Source: an uncultured Bacteroidales bacterium (GTDB lineage: Bacteria; Bacteroidota; Bacteroidia; Bacteroidales; Paludibacteraceae). Taken from it: a stretch of 28,696 bases of DNA. The DNA lies in the NCBI GenBank assembly GCA_937910305.1, contig CALEPS010000154.1, positions 1 to 28,696 of the forward strand, given 5' to 3'. Positions within the stretch are counted from its first letter, which is position 1, and every line of letters begins with the position of its first letter. Both the position numbers and the translations under genes were made by a program. This document shows, in pieces, positions 21,372 to 27,788 of the stretch. The notes beneath the pieces are model-generated. The model had not been told where the DNA came from and ran no database searches. It worked only from the letters and a program-made list of their open reading frames with translations.

Positions 21372-22343
21372 TTACCATTTCCCTCCAGCGCCGCCGCCGG
21401 AAGTGGATCCGCCACCCCATGATCCTCCTCCGCCGCCGGAAGTAGATCCGCCACCCCATGATCCTCCTCCGCCGCCGGAGGACCATCCTCCTCCTCCGGA
21501 TGCCGAACCGGATGACTTCACCAGTTTAGGTATCACTTCGTTCCTGACGAACTCATGTCCGCAGTGTTTGCACAGGTATGTTACCTCTTCTTTTCCCGCA
21601 TGGGTATACGTGGCGGCTATGAGTGTGTGCCTACGGACAGCGTGTGCCTTGCGTTTGTGGCAGACCGGACATTTCTTGATTGTACTGAAATATATTCCTA
21701 TTGCTATCAGTACGGCGAATACCAGCATAGACCAAAGCGCAATCTTCTCTCCTATGCTCCATTCGTCCTCTTCCTCGCCGTACCGTCCCCGGTTGGTGAC
21801 CGATCGTATTGCGAGCAGTTCTTCCGGTGTTTCGCCATCAGTGCAGACTTCATACACCGCCAGCGCACCGAGACACAGCCCTCTGTCGTAGTCTCCTTCC
21901 TTAAACGCGGGAAACATCTCGTCGTGCATGATCTGCGAGCATTTGGCATCCGTCAGCACGCTTTCTATGCCCGTGCCGGTCATGATACGCATATCATGGC
22001 TCTCCAGCACAAAGAGCATCAGCACTCCCGTGTTGCGCCCTTCTCCTCCTATTCCCCATCGCTGGAACAGCTCGTATGCAAAATCGAACGGGTCTTCCTC
22101 GCCGATAGACTCCAATGCCACGATAGCCATTTCCACTTGGGTCTTCCTGTCCAGATCCGCGGCGCAGCCGTTGAGCCATGCTACGGTTGAATCTGCCAGA
22201 ATAGCATCGGGATTAGAGACATAGCACTCCTGTCCCTCCGCTTTGGGGTTAGGCACTTCCTGCGGCGTGTATGTCTCCGCCGGCAGGGCGACCGCCAAGA
22301 GCAATGCCAGCGCTGAGATAGTATATCTTAGATGAGTCATCAT
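21372..22343 (-). CDS. TPM-domain (YgcG-like) membrane protein with zinc ribbon and Gly/Ser/Trp tail
   Basis: The 323-aa protein has a signal peptide (MTHLRYTISALALLLAVALPA), then a TPM phosphatase-like domain (residues about 40-180: CYVSNPDAIL, QVEMAIVALESIGEEDPFDFAYELFQRWGIG, GVLMLFVLESHDMRIMTG). A membrane helix (IALWSMLVFAVLIAIGIYF) follows, then a cytosolic zinc ribbon with CPVCHKR and CKHCGHEF, and a glycine-rich tail with GGGGGSWGGGSTS repeats that ends in Trp. This architecture is normal for LemA partners. It is third in a CYTH-CotH-TPM-lemA unit, 9 nt after CotH. Translation may start at the second ATG (22340). Confidence 0.9.
   Translation of the reverse strand: MMTHLRYTISALALLLAVALPAETYTPQEVPNPKAEGQECYVSNPDAILADSTVAWLNGCAADLDRKTQVEMAIVALESIGEEDPFDFAYELFQRWGIGGEGRNTGVLMLFVLESHDMRIMTGTGIESVLTDAKCSQIMHDEMFPAFKEGDYDRGLCLGALAVYEVCTDGETPEELLAIRSVTNRGRYGEEEDEWSIGEKIALWSMLVFAVLIAIGIYFSTIKKCPVCHKRKAHAVRRHTLIAATYTHAGKEEVTYLCKHCGHEFVRNEVIPKLVKSSGSASGGGGWSSGGGGGSWGGGSTSGGGGGSWGGGSTSGGGAGGKW
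21399..21476. repeat. Two tandem 39-bp repeats in the TPM gene tail
   Basis: Copies 21399-21437 and 21438-21476 differ at one base. Each encodes 13 residues of the Gly/Ser/Trp tail. Degenerate copies continue to about 21500. Recent duplication is likely. Confidence 0.85.
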
Positions 22344-22352
22344 AGTCTGTTA

Positions 22353-23720
22353 TTATTCTACGAGCATTCCTTGAATGGTATAAATACGTCCGTTGCGGAT
22401 GATGAGCAGTTGTCCGTTGCGGATGAATTTGGTACTTGGTACTTGGTCACTTGGTACTTCTTCCACATCCCATGTGGCAGGTTTGATACCTTCTCCCCAT
22501 TGCGAATAAAGCCAGTTGATGCGCCAATCGTAACGGCGGAAATAGCGGTCTCTTACATCTGCGAAATTGCTGTTGTCTTGGTAGTTTTGCGTGCCTTTCC
22601 ATACCAGTGCGTCATTCTTGGCGGCATTCTCTATCTTATCGGCAAACGCCCGCATTTGGGCTCTCACGGAGTCTTTCTGCGTGTGGTAATAGATCCACCA
22701 TTGTTCCTTAACCGCTTGTTGGAAGACCGGCCATTTTGCCAACTGCCCGATCCAGTATTGCTGCCAGGTAGGGGTATCATAGATCCAGGTCTCCTGGTGC
22801 CGGTTGTAGGCATTGCCGAAATCCCACACCGGTCCGAACTTCCATTTGTCGGCTACGCCCAGGCTGTCGCGGTCCTTATAGAGGAAACAACTGCCGTGAT
22901 AACTCTCGCAGTCCTCCATAATCTCTTGCACCAGGTAGAATTTTGCGGCTTCCGTCATGTCCAGTCTTTGTTCCAGATGGGACGACATGTCATATAGATC
23001 CGTATTCAGGGTGCGCAGTTGGTTTTCCAGATACTGTCGTTGCGCGGAGGACAGCACTTCCGGTTCCCGAAGGGATACCATTACATGCTGGCCGTTTCCT
23101 TCGTCGAACTCGATATTGTTGTCTGTCTGGTAATTGTCTATCTCGACGAGCCATCCTCCGGAGATGGAATCCGCATGGGTCTCGCTGTCCGCCTGCTCGT
23201 GAATGTGCACCCGATTCGAAGCGATACGAACGTGTTCGGTCAAGAAATAAAGTCCCATATACTTTCCGTTCAGCACGAACTCAACGGGTCTCATACGAGG
23301 CGTCCATCTCAGCGCCAGCGCTTTGCTGATCGCAAAACCGGCAGGCATTTTGAGGAATCCCAGAAAATCGTCCGCGGAGGCCTGCAGGCACCAGTGGCGG
23401 TTATTAGGCATTCCCAGCACTTTGGTCTTGGTATCGAACTTGATCTTATACGGTTTCTTGTCAAATCCGTTCCAAGTCCAGTTGCCTCGTCCCTTGATTG
23501 TAGCGGGTAGGGGAGAGGTCTTGCTGCCCAAAGCAGGATATTGCGCCAGCACCGAATCGATATAAACCGAGCAGACGACCTGCGTCTCCGTGTCATTGAC
23601 GCCTTGCCCGTTCTGTGTGTTCACATACAGGATAGGTAGTGTCCGTGTAGGTATTGCCGCCCGGAGCGACAGGCTCCATCCTACCAGCAGAAGCGCTATG
23701 ATATAATTTCCAATTTTCAT
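22353..23720 (-). CDS. Secreted CotH-family kinase-like protein
   Basis: The 455-aa protein has a signal peptide (IGNYIIALLLVGWSLSLRA). The CotH core is visible: IKGRGNWTWNGFDKKPYKIKF, then NGKYMGLYFLTEHV, GGWLVEIDNY, and KFGPVWDFGNAYN, where the family has W-D-F-D. CotH proteins are atypical protein kinases first known from spore coats; in Gram-negative bacteria they are exported and their targets are unknown. The replacement of the last Asp of WDFD by Gly may alter metal binding. The C-terminus (GQLLIIRNGRIYTIQGMLVE) resembles a short terminal module on many secreted Bacteroidales proteins. A heptamer-coded linker, EVPSDQVPS, joins it to the core. It is second in the CYTH operon. Confidence 0.88.
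   Translation of the reverse strand: MKIGNYIIALLLVGWSLSLRAAIPTRTLPILYVNTQNGQGVNDTETQVVCSVYIDSVLAQYPALGSKTSPLPATIKGRGNWTWNGFDKKPYKIKFDTKTKVLGMPNNRHWCLQASADDFLGFLKMPAGFAISKALALRWTPRMRPVEFVLNGKYMGLYFLTEHVRIASNRVHIHEQADSETHADSISGGWLVEIDNYQTDNNIEFDEGNGQHVMVSLREPEVLSSAQRQYLENQLRTLNTDLYDMSSHLEQRLDMTEAAKFYLVQEIMEDCESYHGSCFLYKDRDSLGVADKWKFGPVWDFGNAYNRHQETWIYDTPTWQQYWIGQLAKWPVFQQAVKEQWWIYYHTQKDSVRAQMRAFADKIENAAKNDALVWKGTQNYQDNSNFADVRDRYFRRYDWRINWLYSQWGEGIKPATWDVEEVPSDQVPSTKFIRNGQLLIIRNGRIYTIQGMLVE
22429..22457. repeat. Heptamer repeats inside the CotH gene
   Basis: The plus strand reads TTGGTAC twice, TTGGTCAC (8-mer), TTGGTAC. In frame on the minus strand it encodes V-P-S-D-Q-V-P-S, the same peptide as in the TPR regulator gene. 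Confidence 0.85.
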
Positions 23721-23725
23721 TTTTC

Positions 23726-23760
23726 AACTATCAACTATCAACTATCAACTATCAACTATC
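23726..23760. repeat. Five perfect AACTATC heptamers at the CYTH stop
   Basis: Five exact copies run from 23726 to 23760 and fill the 38-nt gap between CYTH and CotH. The last copy supplies part of the CYTH stop codon (TGA at 23761-23759). Confidence 0.92.
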
Positions 23761-24226
23761 ACATGTTCGCGTTATAATACTGCGGCTGTCCCGTCACTTC
23801 CTCTCCCAGCCATTCCGGACGAACAAAAGGCTCGTTCTCGCTGCCTAACTCCAGTTCCGCCAGAATCAATCCTTCTTTATGCCCATGGAAGACATCCACC
23901 TCCCAGTTTCTTTTCTCTCCCTGATAGTCCGGCGCAGGGATGATATAGCGTGTTTTGGTTATCACGCCAGGCAGGCATATCTTCATCATCTCCCGCGCAT
24001 CAGCCGGCTCGATCTCCCTTTCCCATTCGAACTTGGCGATTCCTTCGCGCAACAGCGACGATTTGATAGTAAGGAACGCGCGTTCGTCCCGTATGCGCAC
24101 GCGGATGGTTTTGCCGGGTTCCTTGCTCAGGTAGCCTTGCATGATCTCATAGTGCTTCACGGCTTGGGACAAAAAAGCACCGGATGTGACCAGAAACTTA
24201 CGCTCTATTTCGGTATTCTCAGCCAT
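23759..24226 (-). CDS. CYTH-domain triphosphatase-like protein
   Basis: The 155-aa protein has the E-x-E-x-K signature at residues 6-10 (TEIERKF) and the expected charged strands of the triphosphate tunnel: KTIRVRIRDERAFLTIK, then FEWEREI, TKTRYIIP, WEVDVFHG and LILAELEL. Bacterial CYTH enzymes of this size hydrolyse inorganic triphosphate or related substrates in the cytosol with a metal ion. It leads an operon with CotH, TPM and lemA and has a clear promoter. Other bacteria place CotH beside a polyphosphate polymerase of the related VTC tunnel fold, so the pairing may be functional; that is inference. Its stop codon is formed by a heptamer array. Confidence 0.92.
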   Translation of the reverse strand: MAENTEIERKFLVTSGAFLSQAVKHYEIMQGYLSKEPGKTIRVRIRDERAFLTIKSSLLREGIAKFEWEREIEPADAREMMKICLPGVITKTRYIIPAPDYQGEKRNWEVDVFHGHKEGLILAELELGSENEPFVRPEWLGEEVTGQPQYYNANM

Positions 24227-24246
24227 GGTAAATCATATTTTGCGTG

Positions 24247-24278
24247 CAAAATTACAATTTTTTTGCGATATGAACAAA
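24247..24278 (-). promoter_or_regulatory. Promoter of the CYTH-CotH-TPM-lemA operon
   Basis: On the minus strand TTTG (24278-24275), 20 nt, TAATTTTG (24254-24247), then CACG. The leader is about 14 nt. TTCATATC follows the -33. Confidence 0.75.
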
Positions 24279-24294
24279 AAAAATAGCAAAAATA

Positions 24295-24326
24295 TTTGGT
24301 CATATCAGAATTTTGTTGTACCTTTG
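24295..24326 (+). promoter_or_regulatory. Promoter of tRNA-Ser
   Basis: TTTG (24295-24298), 20 nt, TACCTTTG (24319-24326), then CACCC. GTCATATCAGAA follows the -33. It is divergent from the CYTH promoter. Confidence 0.75.
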
Positions 24327-24363
24327 CACCCGCTTTTGAAAAACAAAGCGCGATTTAAGCTAC

Positions 24364-24450
<87 letters not shown>

Positions 24451-24463
24451 CAAGGTAAAAGAG

Positions 24464-24497
24464 AAGGGACATCCGTGAGGGTGTCCCTTATTCTTTT
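24464..24497 (+). terminator. Rho-independent-like terminator after tRNA-Ser
   Basis: AAGGGACA (24464-24471) pairs with TGTCCCTT (24482-24489), and the T-rich ATTCTTTTA follows. It also lies downstream of the convergent gene at 24520 and may serve both. Confidence 0.75.
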
Positions 24498-24519
24498 ATG
24501 GAGAACGGGGGACCGTTTT

Positions 24520-25059
24520 TTATAACTTCTTAACGAGTGTAAGTCCGTTTTTATTGCCCATGCTGTATCCCTCAAAAGTGCCGTTTGCGGTTTCGAGGTG
24601 ATCCACAATCAGCACTTCTCCTTGCGCTATCGTGCGGCAAGAGAAAGTGTCGCCGACTTGCAGTTTACTGTTGACGGCTTTTTCTACCCGCCATTTGCAA
24701 TCGCCCAAATAGGTAAGTGTACAAACGCGGTCGGGTAGCCAGGCTATGCGCACATGATCGCCTTTCCGGCATTCGTCTGCATGAATAGCGGTCGTATGGA
24801 TGAAGTCCGATTCCTCCTTCGCTCTGGCATAGCGTTCCAATATCTGTACCGTGTATTGCCGGACGGATGAATAGCCTTTCTTGTATCCCCAGATACGGCT
24901 TAGGGTATCCGGGCTGAGGCTTTCACCGGTGGCACGCCCAATAGCGATACTCAGTTCTCCGAAATCGGCAGGCGTAGCAGGCGTGCGACCGAATCGTACT
25001 TCTACCGCCTTTTTCAGTTGCGTAATAGCGATACTGTTTGATTGAAAAGAAGTCTTCAT
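24520..25059 (-). CDS. Uncharacterised Bacteroidota protein, possible DNA-binding partner of the adjacent kinase
   Basis: The 179-aa protein has no signal peptide or membrane helix. Residues 1-90 are helical (ITQLKKAVEVRFGRTPATPA, then LSIAIGRATGESLSPDTLSRIWGYKKG, YTVQILERYA); the L-S-x-D-T-L-S-R-I-W-G-Y stretch resembles the recognition-helix region of small HTH domains. Residues 95-179 are beta-rich (GDHVRIAWLPDRVCTLTYLG, GDTFSCR, GEVLIVDHL). I do not recognise a named family. It is divergent from the kinase gene and their promoters interlock, so one may control or be modified by the other; this is inference. Confidence 0.7.
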   Translation of the reverse strand: MKTSFQSNSIAITQLKKAVEVRFGRTPATPADFGELSIAIGRATGESLSPDTLSRIWGYKKGYSSVRQYTVQILERYARAKEESDFIHTTAIHADECRKGDHVRIAWLPDRVCTLTYLGDCKWRVEKAVNSKLQVGDTFSCRTIAQGEVLIVDHLETANGTFEGYSMGNKNGLTLVKKL

Positions 25060-25075
25060 ATCTCAAAAATTTGTG

Positions 25076-25107
25076 CAAAGATAATAAATTATTTGCATAT
25101 GTCCAAA
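25076..25107 (-). promoter_or_regulatory. Promoter of the uncharacterised gene, interlocked with the kinase promoter
   Basis: On the minus strand TTTG (25107-25104), 20 nt, TATCTTTG (25083-25076), then CAC. Its -33 lies inside the -33 to -7 spacer of the opposing kinase promoter. Confidence 0.75.
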
Positions 25108-25123
25108 TATTTTTGTACTTTTG
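25092..25123 (+). promoter_or_regulatory. Promoter of the kinase gene, interlocked with the divergent promoter
   Basis: TTTG (25092-25095), 20 nt, TACTTTTG (25116-25123), then CATC. The ATG at 25132 is 8 nt on, so the message is leaderless or nearly so. The shared core ATTTGCATATGTCCAAAT (25091-25108) is close to palindromic. Confidence 0.75.
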
Positions 25124-25131
25124 CATCGCTA

Positions 25132-26343
25132 ATGGATACAAATTCGTTTACATCGGGTCCCGTTCGTCCGCTCAGTTCACAAGAATTAGGTGCAGAGCGT
25201 TTTACGGATTATGAGTTGCTGTCCGACAGCGGACACAACCTGGTTTACCGTGCGCAGATGGGCGGCAAATGGGTCGTCCTAAAGGCTGCCAAACCGGATG
25301 AAGGAGAGCAGACTCGCAATCAACTCCTTTTAGAGCGTGAGTTTGAAATCATGCACCGTCTGGATTCTATCTATGTGGTTCAGACGATAGCCATGGTGAA
25401 CGACCCGCAGTTAGGCCGCTCCATTCTGATGGAGTATGTCAACGGGCGTCCGTTAGACCGGTTTGTGACGGAGAATCCTTCTGCTGCGGAGCGCCGCCGC
25501 GTAGCAGACGAACTGATGGAAGCATTGGTTTTCCTGCATGACCGTCAGGTGGTGCACGGCGATTTGAAGCCGAGCAATATTCTGATTACCGACTCGGGCA
25601 ATCATGTGCGGCTGATTGATTTCGGTTTTTCGGATAGTGAAGCATTCATCGCTAAGAATATCGGAACATCGCCGTCAATCAGTTCGCCGGAACAACTGCC
25701 CACCGACGTACTAAAACCCGAACGGGACATTTATGCGTTAGGTAAGATACTCGCGCTCCTTTTTCCGCAATCAGTCAAACCGGTTATCCGCCGTTGCACA
25801 TCTGCCAACGGCAAACGGTACACCTCCGTCCGTCAGGTCCGCTCTGCGCTCCATCGTTATTGGCGAATGAGGTGGTTGCTGCCGATGCTCGCTTTTTTTG
25901 CTATTGCGGCAGCTTGTTTGGTTTGCTTCCTGCCGCAGAAACAAGAGTTTTCCCCTGTTGTTGAGTACCATACGGATACGGTCGTTGTTATACAGCCTGC
26001 GCAGCCGGCGGTGGATTCCGTATGGTTGAATGTAAAGAGTAAGGCCGCCGGACGATACAAGGCGCTGTATCGCTCCTATGCCGATTCCCTTAAGAACATG
26101 CCGAAAAAGATTCACAATGATGCCTTAGCTATGACAAATCGCTATGCAAGGCGGATGCTACAAACGCGAGACAAATTTGCGAAGTCCTATCCTCAATATG
26201 AGGAACAATTGTATGATCAATACCTTTTTATCTATAGCCGGGACATCAATGCTTTGCATAACATCCATAAAGATTACCCGTATGTGACTGTCAACCTCTA
26301 TGGTGACACAACTTTTATTCCAGTGAAGCCGCTTTCCGAGTAA
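25132..26343 (+). CDS. Membrane-anchored Ser/Thr protein kinase (Hanks type) with extracytoplasmic C-terminal domain
   Basis: From the ATG at 25132 the protein has 403 aa. The kinase domain (residues about 25-240) has Lys51 (WVVLKA), Glu70, the catalytic loop HGDLKPSN (142-149, with HGD for HRD), the DFG (163-165) and S-P-E in place of A-P-E near 185-187. The glycine loop is degenerate (SDSGHNLVYRA). A membrane helix follows (WLLPMLAFFAIAAACLVCFL, 248-267), then a ~135-residue Lys/Tyr-rich helical domain outside the membrane. It would sense something outside and phosphorylate cytosolic targets. The frame is open for 30 more codons upstream, but these cover the promoter. No PP2C phosphatase is nearby. 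Confidence 0.9.
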   Translation: MDTNSFTSGPVRPLSSQELGAERFTDYELLSDSGHNLVYRAQMGGKWVVLKAAKPDEGEQTRNQLLLEREFEIMHRLDSIYVVQTIAMVNDPQLGRSILMEYVNGRPLDRFVTENPSAAERRRVADELMEALVFLHDRQVVHGDLKPSNILITDSGNHVRLIDFGFSDSEAFIAKNIGTSPSISSPEQLPTDVLKPERDIYALGKILALLFPQSVKPVIRRCTSANGKRYTSVRQVRSALHRYWRMRWLLPMLAFFAIAAACLVCFLPQKQEFSPVVEYHTDTVVVIQPAQPAVDSVWLNVKSKAAGRYKALYRSYADSLKNMPKKIHNDALAMTNRYARRMLQTRDKFAKSYPQYEEQLYDQYLFIYSRDINALHNIHKDYPYVTVNLYGDTTFIPVKPLSE

Positions 26344-26424
26344 AAAGCAAATAAATTTGATTTTTCTTGCCCAAATTCTTGTGTAAATCAAATATATATA
26401 GTACTTAAAACGGTACACACAGAG

Positions 26425-26451
26425 ATCTGCATCAAAAGTGCAGATTTTTTT
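26425..26451 (+). terminator. Rho-independent terminator after the kinase gene
   Basis: ATCTGCA (26425-26431) pairs with TGCAGAT (26439-26445) around a 7-nt loop, followed by six more T. It lies 82 nt after the stop. The stretch 26452-26572 is AT-rich and shows nothing else I can support. Confidence 0.8.
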
Positions 26452-26572
26452 GTGCAAAAATGGCAATTGAACCGGCAAAACAAGGTGATTTTGCGTAAAT
26501 TTAAATTCTCTGTAAGTCGCTGAATATAAATAAATTATAGGTAAAAATCAGGAACAAAGTCTAGAACGCCTC

Positions 26573-26617
26573 TTTTGCGCCCCTTTAGTGCCACTTTTGT
26601 GCACCCTTTTGTGGCCC
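26573..26617. repeat. Four degenerate 11-12-bp tandem units
   Basis: TTTTGCGCCCC, TTTAGTGCCAC, TTTTGTGCACCC and TTTTGTGGCCC run without gaps. The unit length matches that of the leader array at 2832-3052, though the consensus differs. Confidence 0.6.
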
Positions 26618-26695
26618 TTATTCTATCCTATTTCGCAGTCGTTTTAATGTCCATTCGAGGTTGATTTTGCCGAAGGCGATTTTGGGGCTAATTAG

Positions 26696-26721
26696 GGCGT
26701 AAAGGCTAAAACCTTTGCGCC
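26696..26721. promoter_or_regulatory. Inverted repeat overlapping the -33 of the intergenic promoter
   Basis: GGCGTAAAGG (26696-26705) and CCTTTGCGCC (26712-26721) pair at 9 of 10 positions around 6 nt. The right arm contains the -33 TTTG, so binding or cruciform formation would affect that promoter. Confidence 0.5.
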
Positions 26722-26745
26722 TTTGCTTTTTTTATAGTACCTTTG
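26714..26745 (+). promoter_or_regulatory. Promoter of a candidate noncoding transcript
   Basis: TTTG (26714-26717), 20 nt, TACCTTTG (26738-26745), then CAC. No convincing ORF starts just downstream. Confidence 0.65.
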
Positions 26746-26751
26746 CACTCG

Positions 26752-26910
26752 CGTTCGACAAGGAGATTGCGGCGGTCGATACCGCTCTGCTAAATCGACA
26801 AAGCAACTCCTGTCTCCGCTCTCCCCACCACAACAAGTTGTGTCGGGGACCCCATTGGTCGCTAACGCAGTGGTACACCAAACGTGCGGTATGTTGCAAA
26901 AATACAAAAA
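26752..26910 (+). ncRNA. Candidate structured RNA upstream of the MNT/HEPN genes, with leader element copy 2
   Basis: A transcript from the promoter at 26714-26745 would fold well. A long stem of three blocks, GAC (26757-26759), AGGAG and TTGC with single-A bulges, pairs with GCAA, CTCCT and GTC (26803-26814) and encloses a hairpin GCGGT-CGAT-ACCGC (26772-26785). A second arm follows: TCCCC (26822-26826) with GGGGA (26845-26849), enclosing ACAAC/GTTGT. The stretch 26817-26855 repeats the end blocks of the element at 15556-15597. It ends before the stronger promoter at 26923. It could be a leader, a stand-alone small RNA, or a decayed copy. Confidence 0.45.
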
Positions 26911-26922
26911 AATGCAGAATTA

Positions 26923-26954
26923 TTTGCGTATTTCAAACTTTTGTTGTATCTTTG
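26923..26954 (+). promoter_or_regulatory. Promoter of the MNT/HEPN (and probably KilA-N) genes
   Basis: TTTG (26923-26926), 20 nt, TATCTTTG (26947-26954), then CGG. CGTATTTCAAA follows the -33. The first ATG is 12 nt on, so the leader is very short. Confidence 0.78.
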
Positions 26955-26966
26955 CGGCGCAAAATA

Positions 26967-27290
26967 ATGATGACATCGAATAATTGCATATTGGATCAAA
27001 TAATCACCCTTGGAAAGCAAGTTCTTCCTAAGGGCGGTCACTTATTGCTATATGGTTCTCGTGCGCGCGGGGATAACCGCCCCGATTCAGATTGGGATTT
27101 GTTGGTGTTGGTAGATCAAGAAAGCCAACAGCTACAGGATTTTGAGCATTATGCGTATCCATTCATAGAGATGGGGTGGAATGCGGGTATCGAAATCAAC
27201 CCGATGCTTTATACACGCAAGGAATGGGAAAAACGCCACTTCACTCCGTTTTATTATAACGTAGAAAGCGACAAAATAGTTTTAGTATGA
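26967..27290 (+). CDS. mntA: Minimal nucleotidyltransferase (MNT), MntA-like antitoxin
   Basis: The product has 107 aa from the first of two adjacent ATGs (26967 or 26970). The polymerase-beta-type signature is GSRARGDNRPDSDWDLLVLV, with G-S at its start and the paired Asp residues in D-W-D; a third acidic residue lies in GIEINPM. In the HepT-MntA class, the MNT protein attaches AMP to a Tyr of the HEPN partner and so silences it; these systems are linked to plasmid stability and phage defence. A longer ORF reading in from 26715 crosses the promoter and was rejected. The stop overlaps the HEPN start by 4 nt (ATGA), giving coupled translation. Confidence 0.9.
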   Translation: MMTSNNCILDQIITLGKQVLPKGGHLLLYGSRARGDNRPDSDWDLLVLVDQESQQLQDFEHYAYPFIEMGWNAGIEINPMLYTRKEWEKRHFTPFYYNVESDKIVLV

Positions 27291-27688
27291 GTTTGACAAA
27301 CGAAGATAAGCACGTTTTGATGCAGTTGCATTTAGATAAATGCCATGCATGCCTTTCAGATGGCGAACAGTTACTGGAGATAGATTCTATCTCAGCGGCG
27401 GCTAACCGATTCTACTATGCTGTTTTCCATGCCATACATGCACTATTTGTCGCGAATGGTATTTATTCCAGATCGCATCATGGAACGAATGCGCAGTTTC
27501 ATCAGCATTTCATCAAAACCGGTATCATAGATCCTAAGTACGGACATTTTATCGCCGTGATGGAAAATATGCGTGAGAAGGCCGACTATGATGTGATCTA
27601 TGATGTGACGCGTGAAGATATTGAAGCACTAAAACCGATAGCATACGAACTTGTCGAGCAAATAGAAAAAATGCTCAATACAAAATAA
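27287..27688 (+). CDS. hepT: HEPN-domain protein, HepT-like toxin
   Basis: The 133-aa all-alpha protein has the HEPN pattern: a first long helix (HLDKCHACLSDGEQLLE), then AANRFYYAVFHAIHALF with the R-x6-H form of the R-x4-6-H RNase motif. Two further helices follow (FHQHFIKTGI; FIAVMENMREKADYD). In the sister arrangement, the Tyr targeted for AMP attachment lies near R-x-x-x-x-H; RFYY offers candidates. Paired MNT/HEPN genes form a type VII toxin-antitoxin system in which HEPN cuts RNA or blocks growth. Gene order antitoxin then toxin, with a 4-nt overlap. A conserved repeat begins 4 nt after its stop. Confidence 0.88.
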   Translation: MSLTNEDKHVLMQLHLDKCHACLSDGEQLLEIDSISAAANRFYYAVFHAIHALFVANGIYSRSHHGTNAQFHQHFIKTGIIDPKYGHFIAVMENMREKADYDVIYDVTREDIEALKPIAYELVEQIEKMLNTK

Positions 27689-27692
27689 CCAT

Positions 27693-27779
27693 CGTCACTC
27701 ACTGACGTTAAACAGGACCCAGGTCTGACCGCTGACACCGGCAGCGTAAAAAAGCGGTACATAAAAGGCGTTTATTGAC
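27693..27779. repeat. Cassette-type repeat, copy A (after the HEPN gene)
   Basis: It starts just after the HEPN stop with a stem CGTCA/TGACG, then GTTAAA, a second stem CGCTG-N7-CAGCG and a conserved block (AAAAAAGCGG, then ACATAAAAGGCG and TTTATTGAC). The last part can fold as ATAAA-AGGCG-TTTAT. It ends 9 nt before the KilA-N ATG. The 3' 45 nt are nearly identical to copy B. Confidence 0.85.
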
Positions 27780-27788
27780 AAAGATAAA

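Noticed and set aside
23726..23760. Heptamer arrays as CRISPR repeats
   Set aside because: Units are 7 bp with no spacers and no cas genes are present.
26715..26966. Upstream extension of the mntA frame (84 extra codons)
   Set aside because: It crosses a complete promoter at 26923-26954 and the structured element; the product there is Cys/Arg-rich and unlike any MNT protein.
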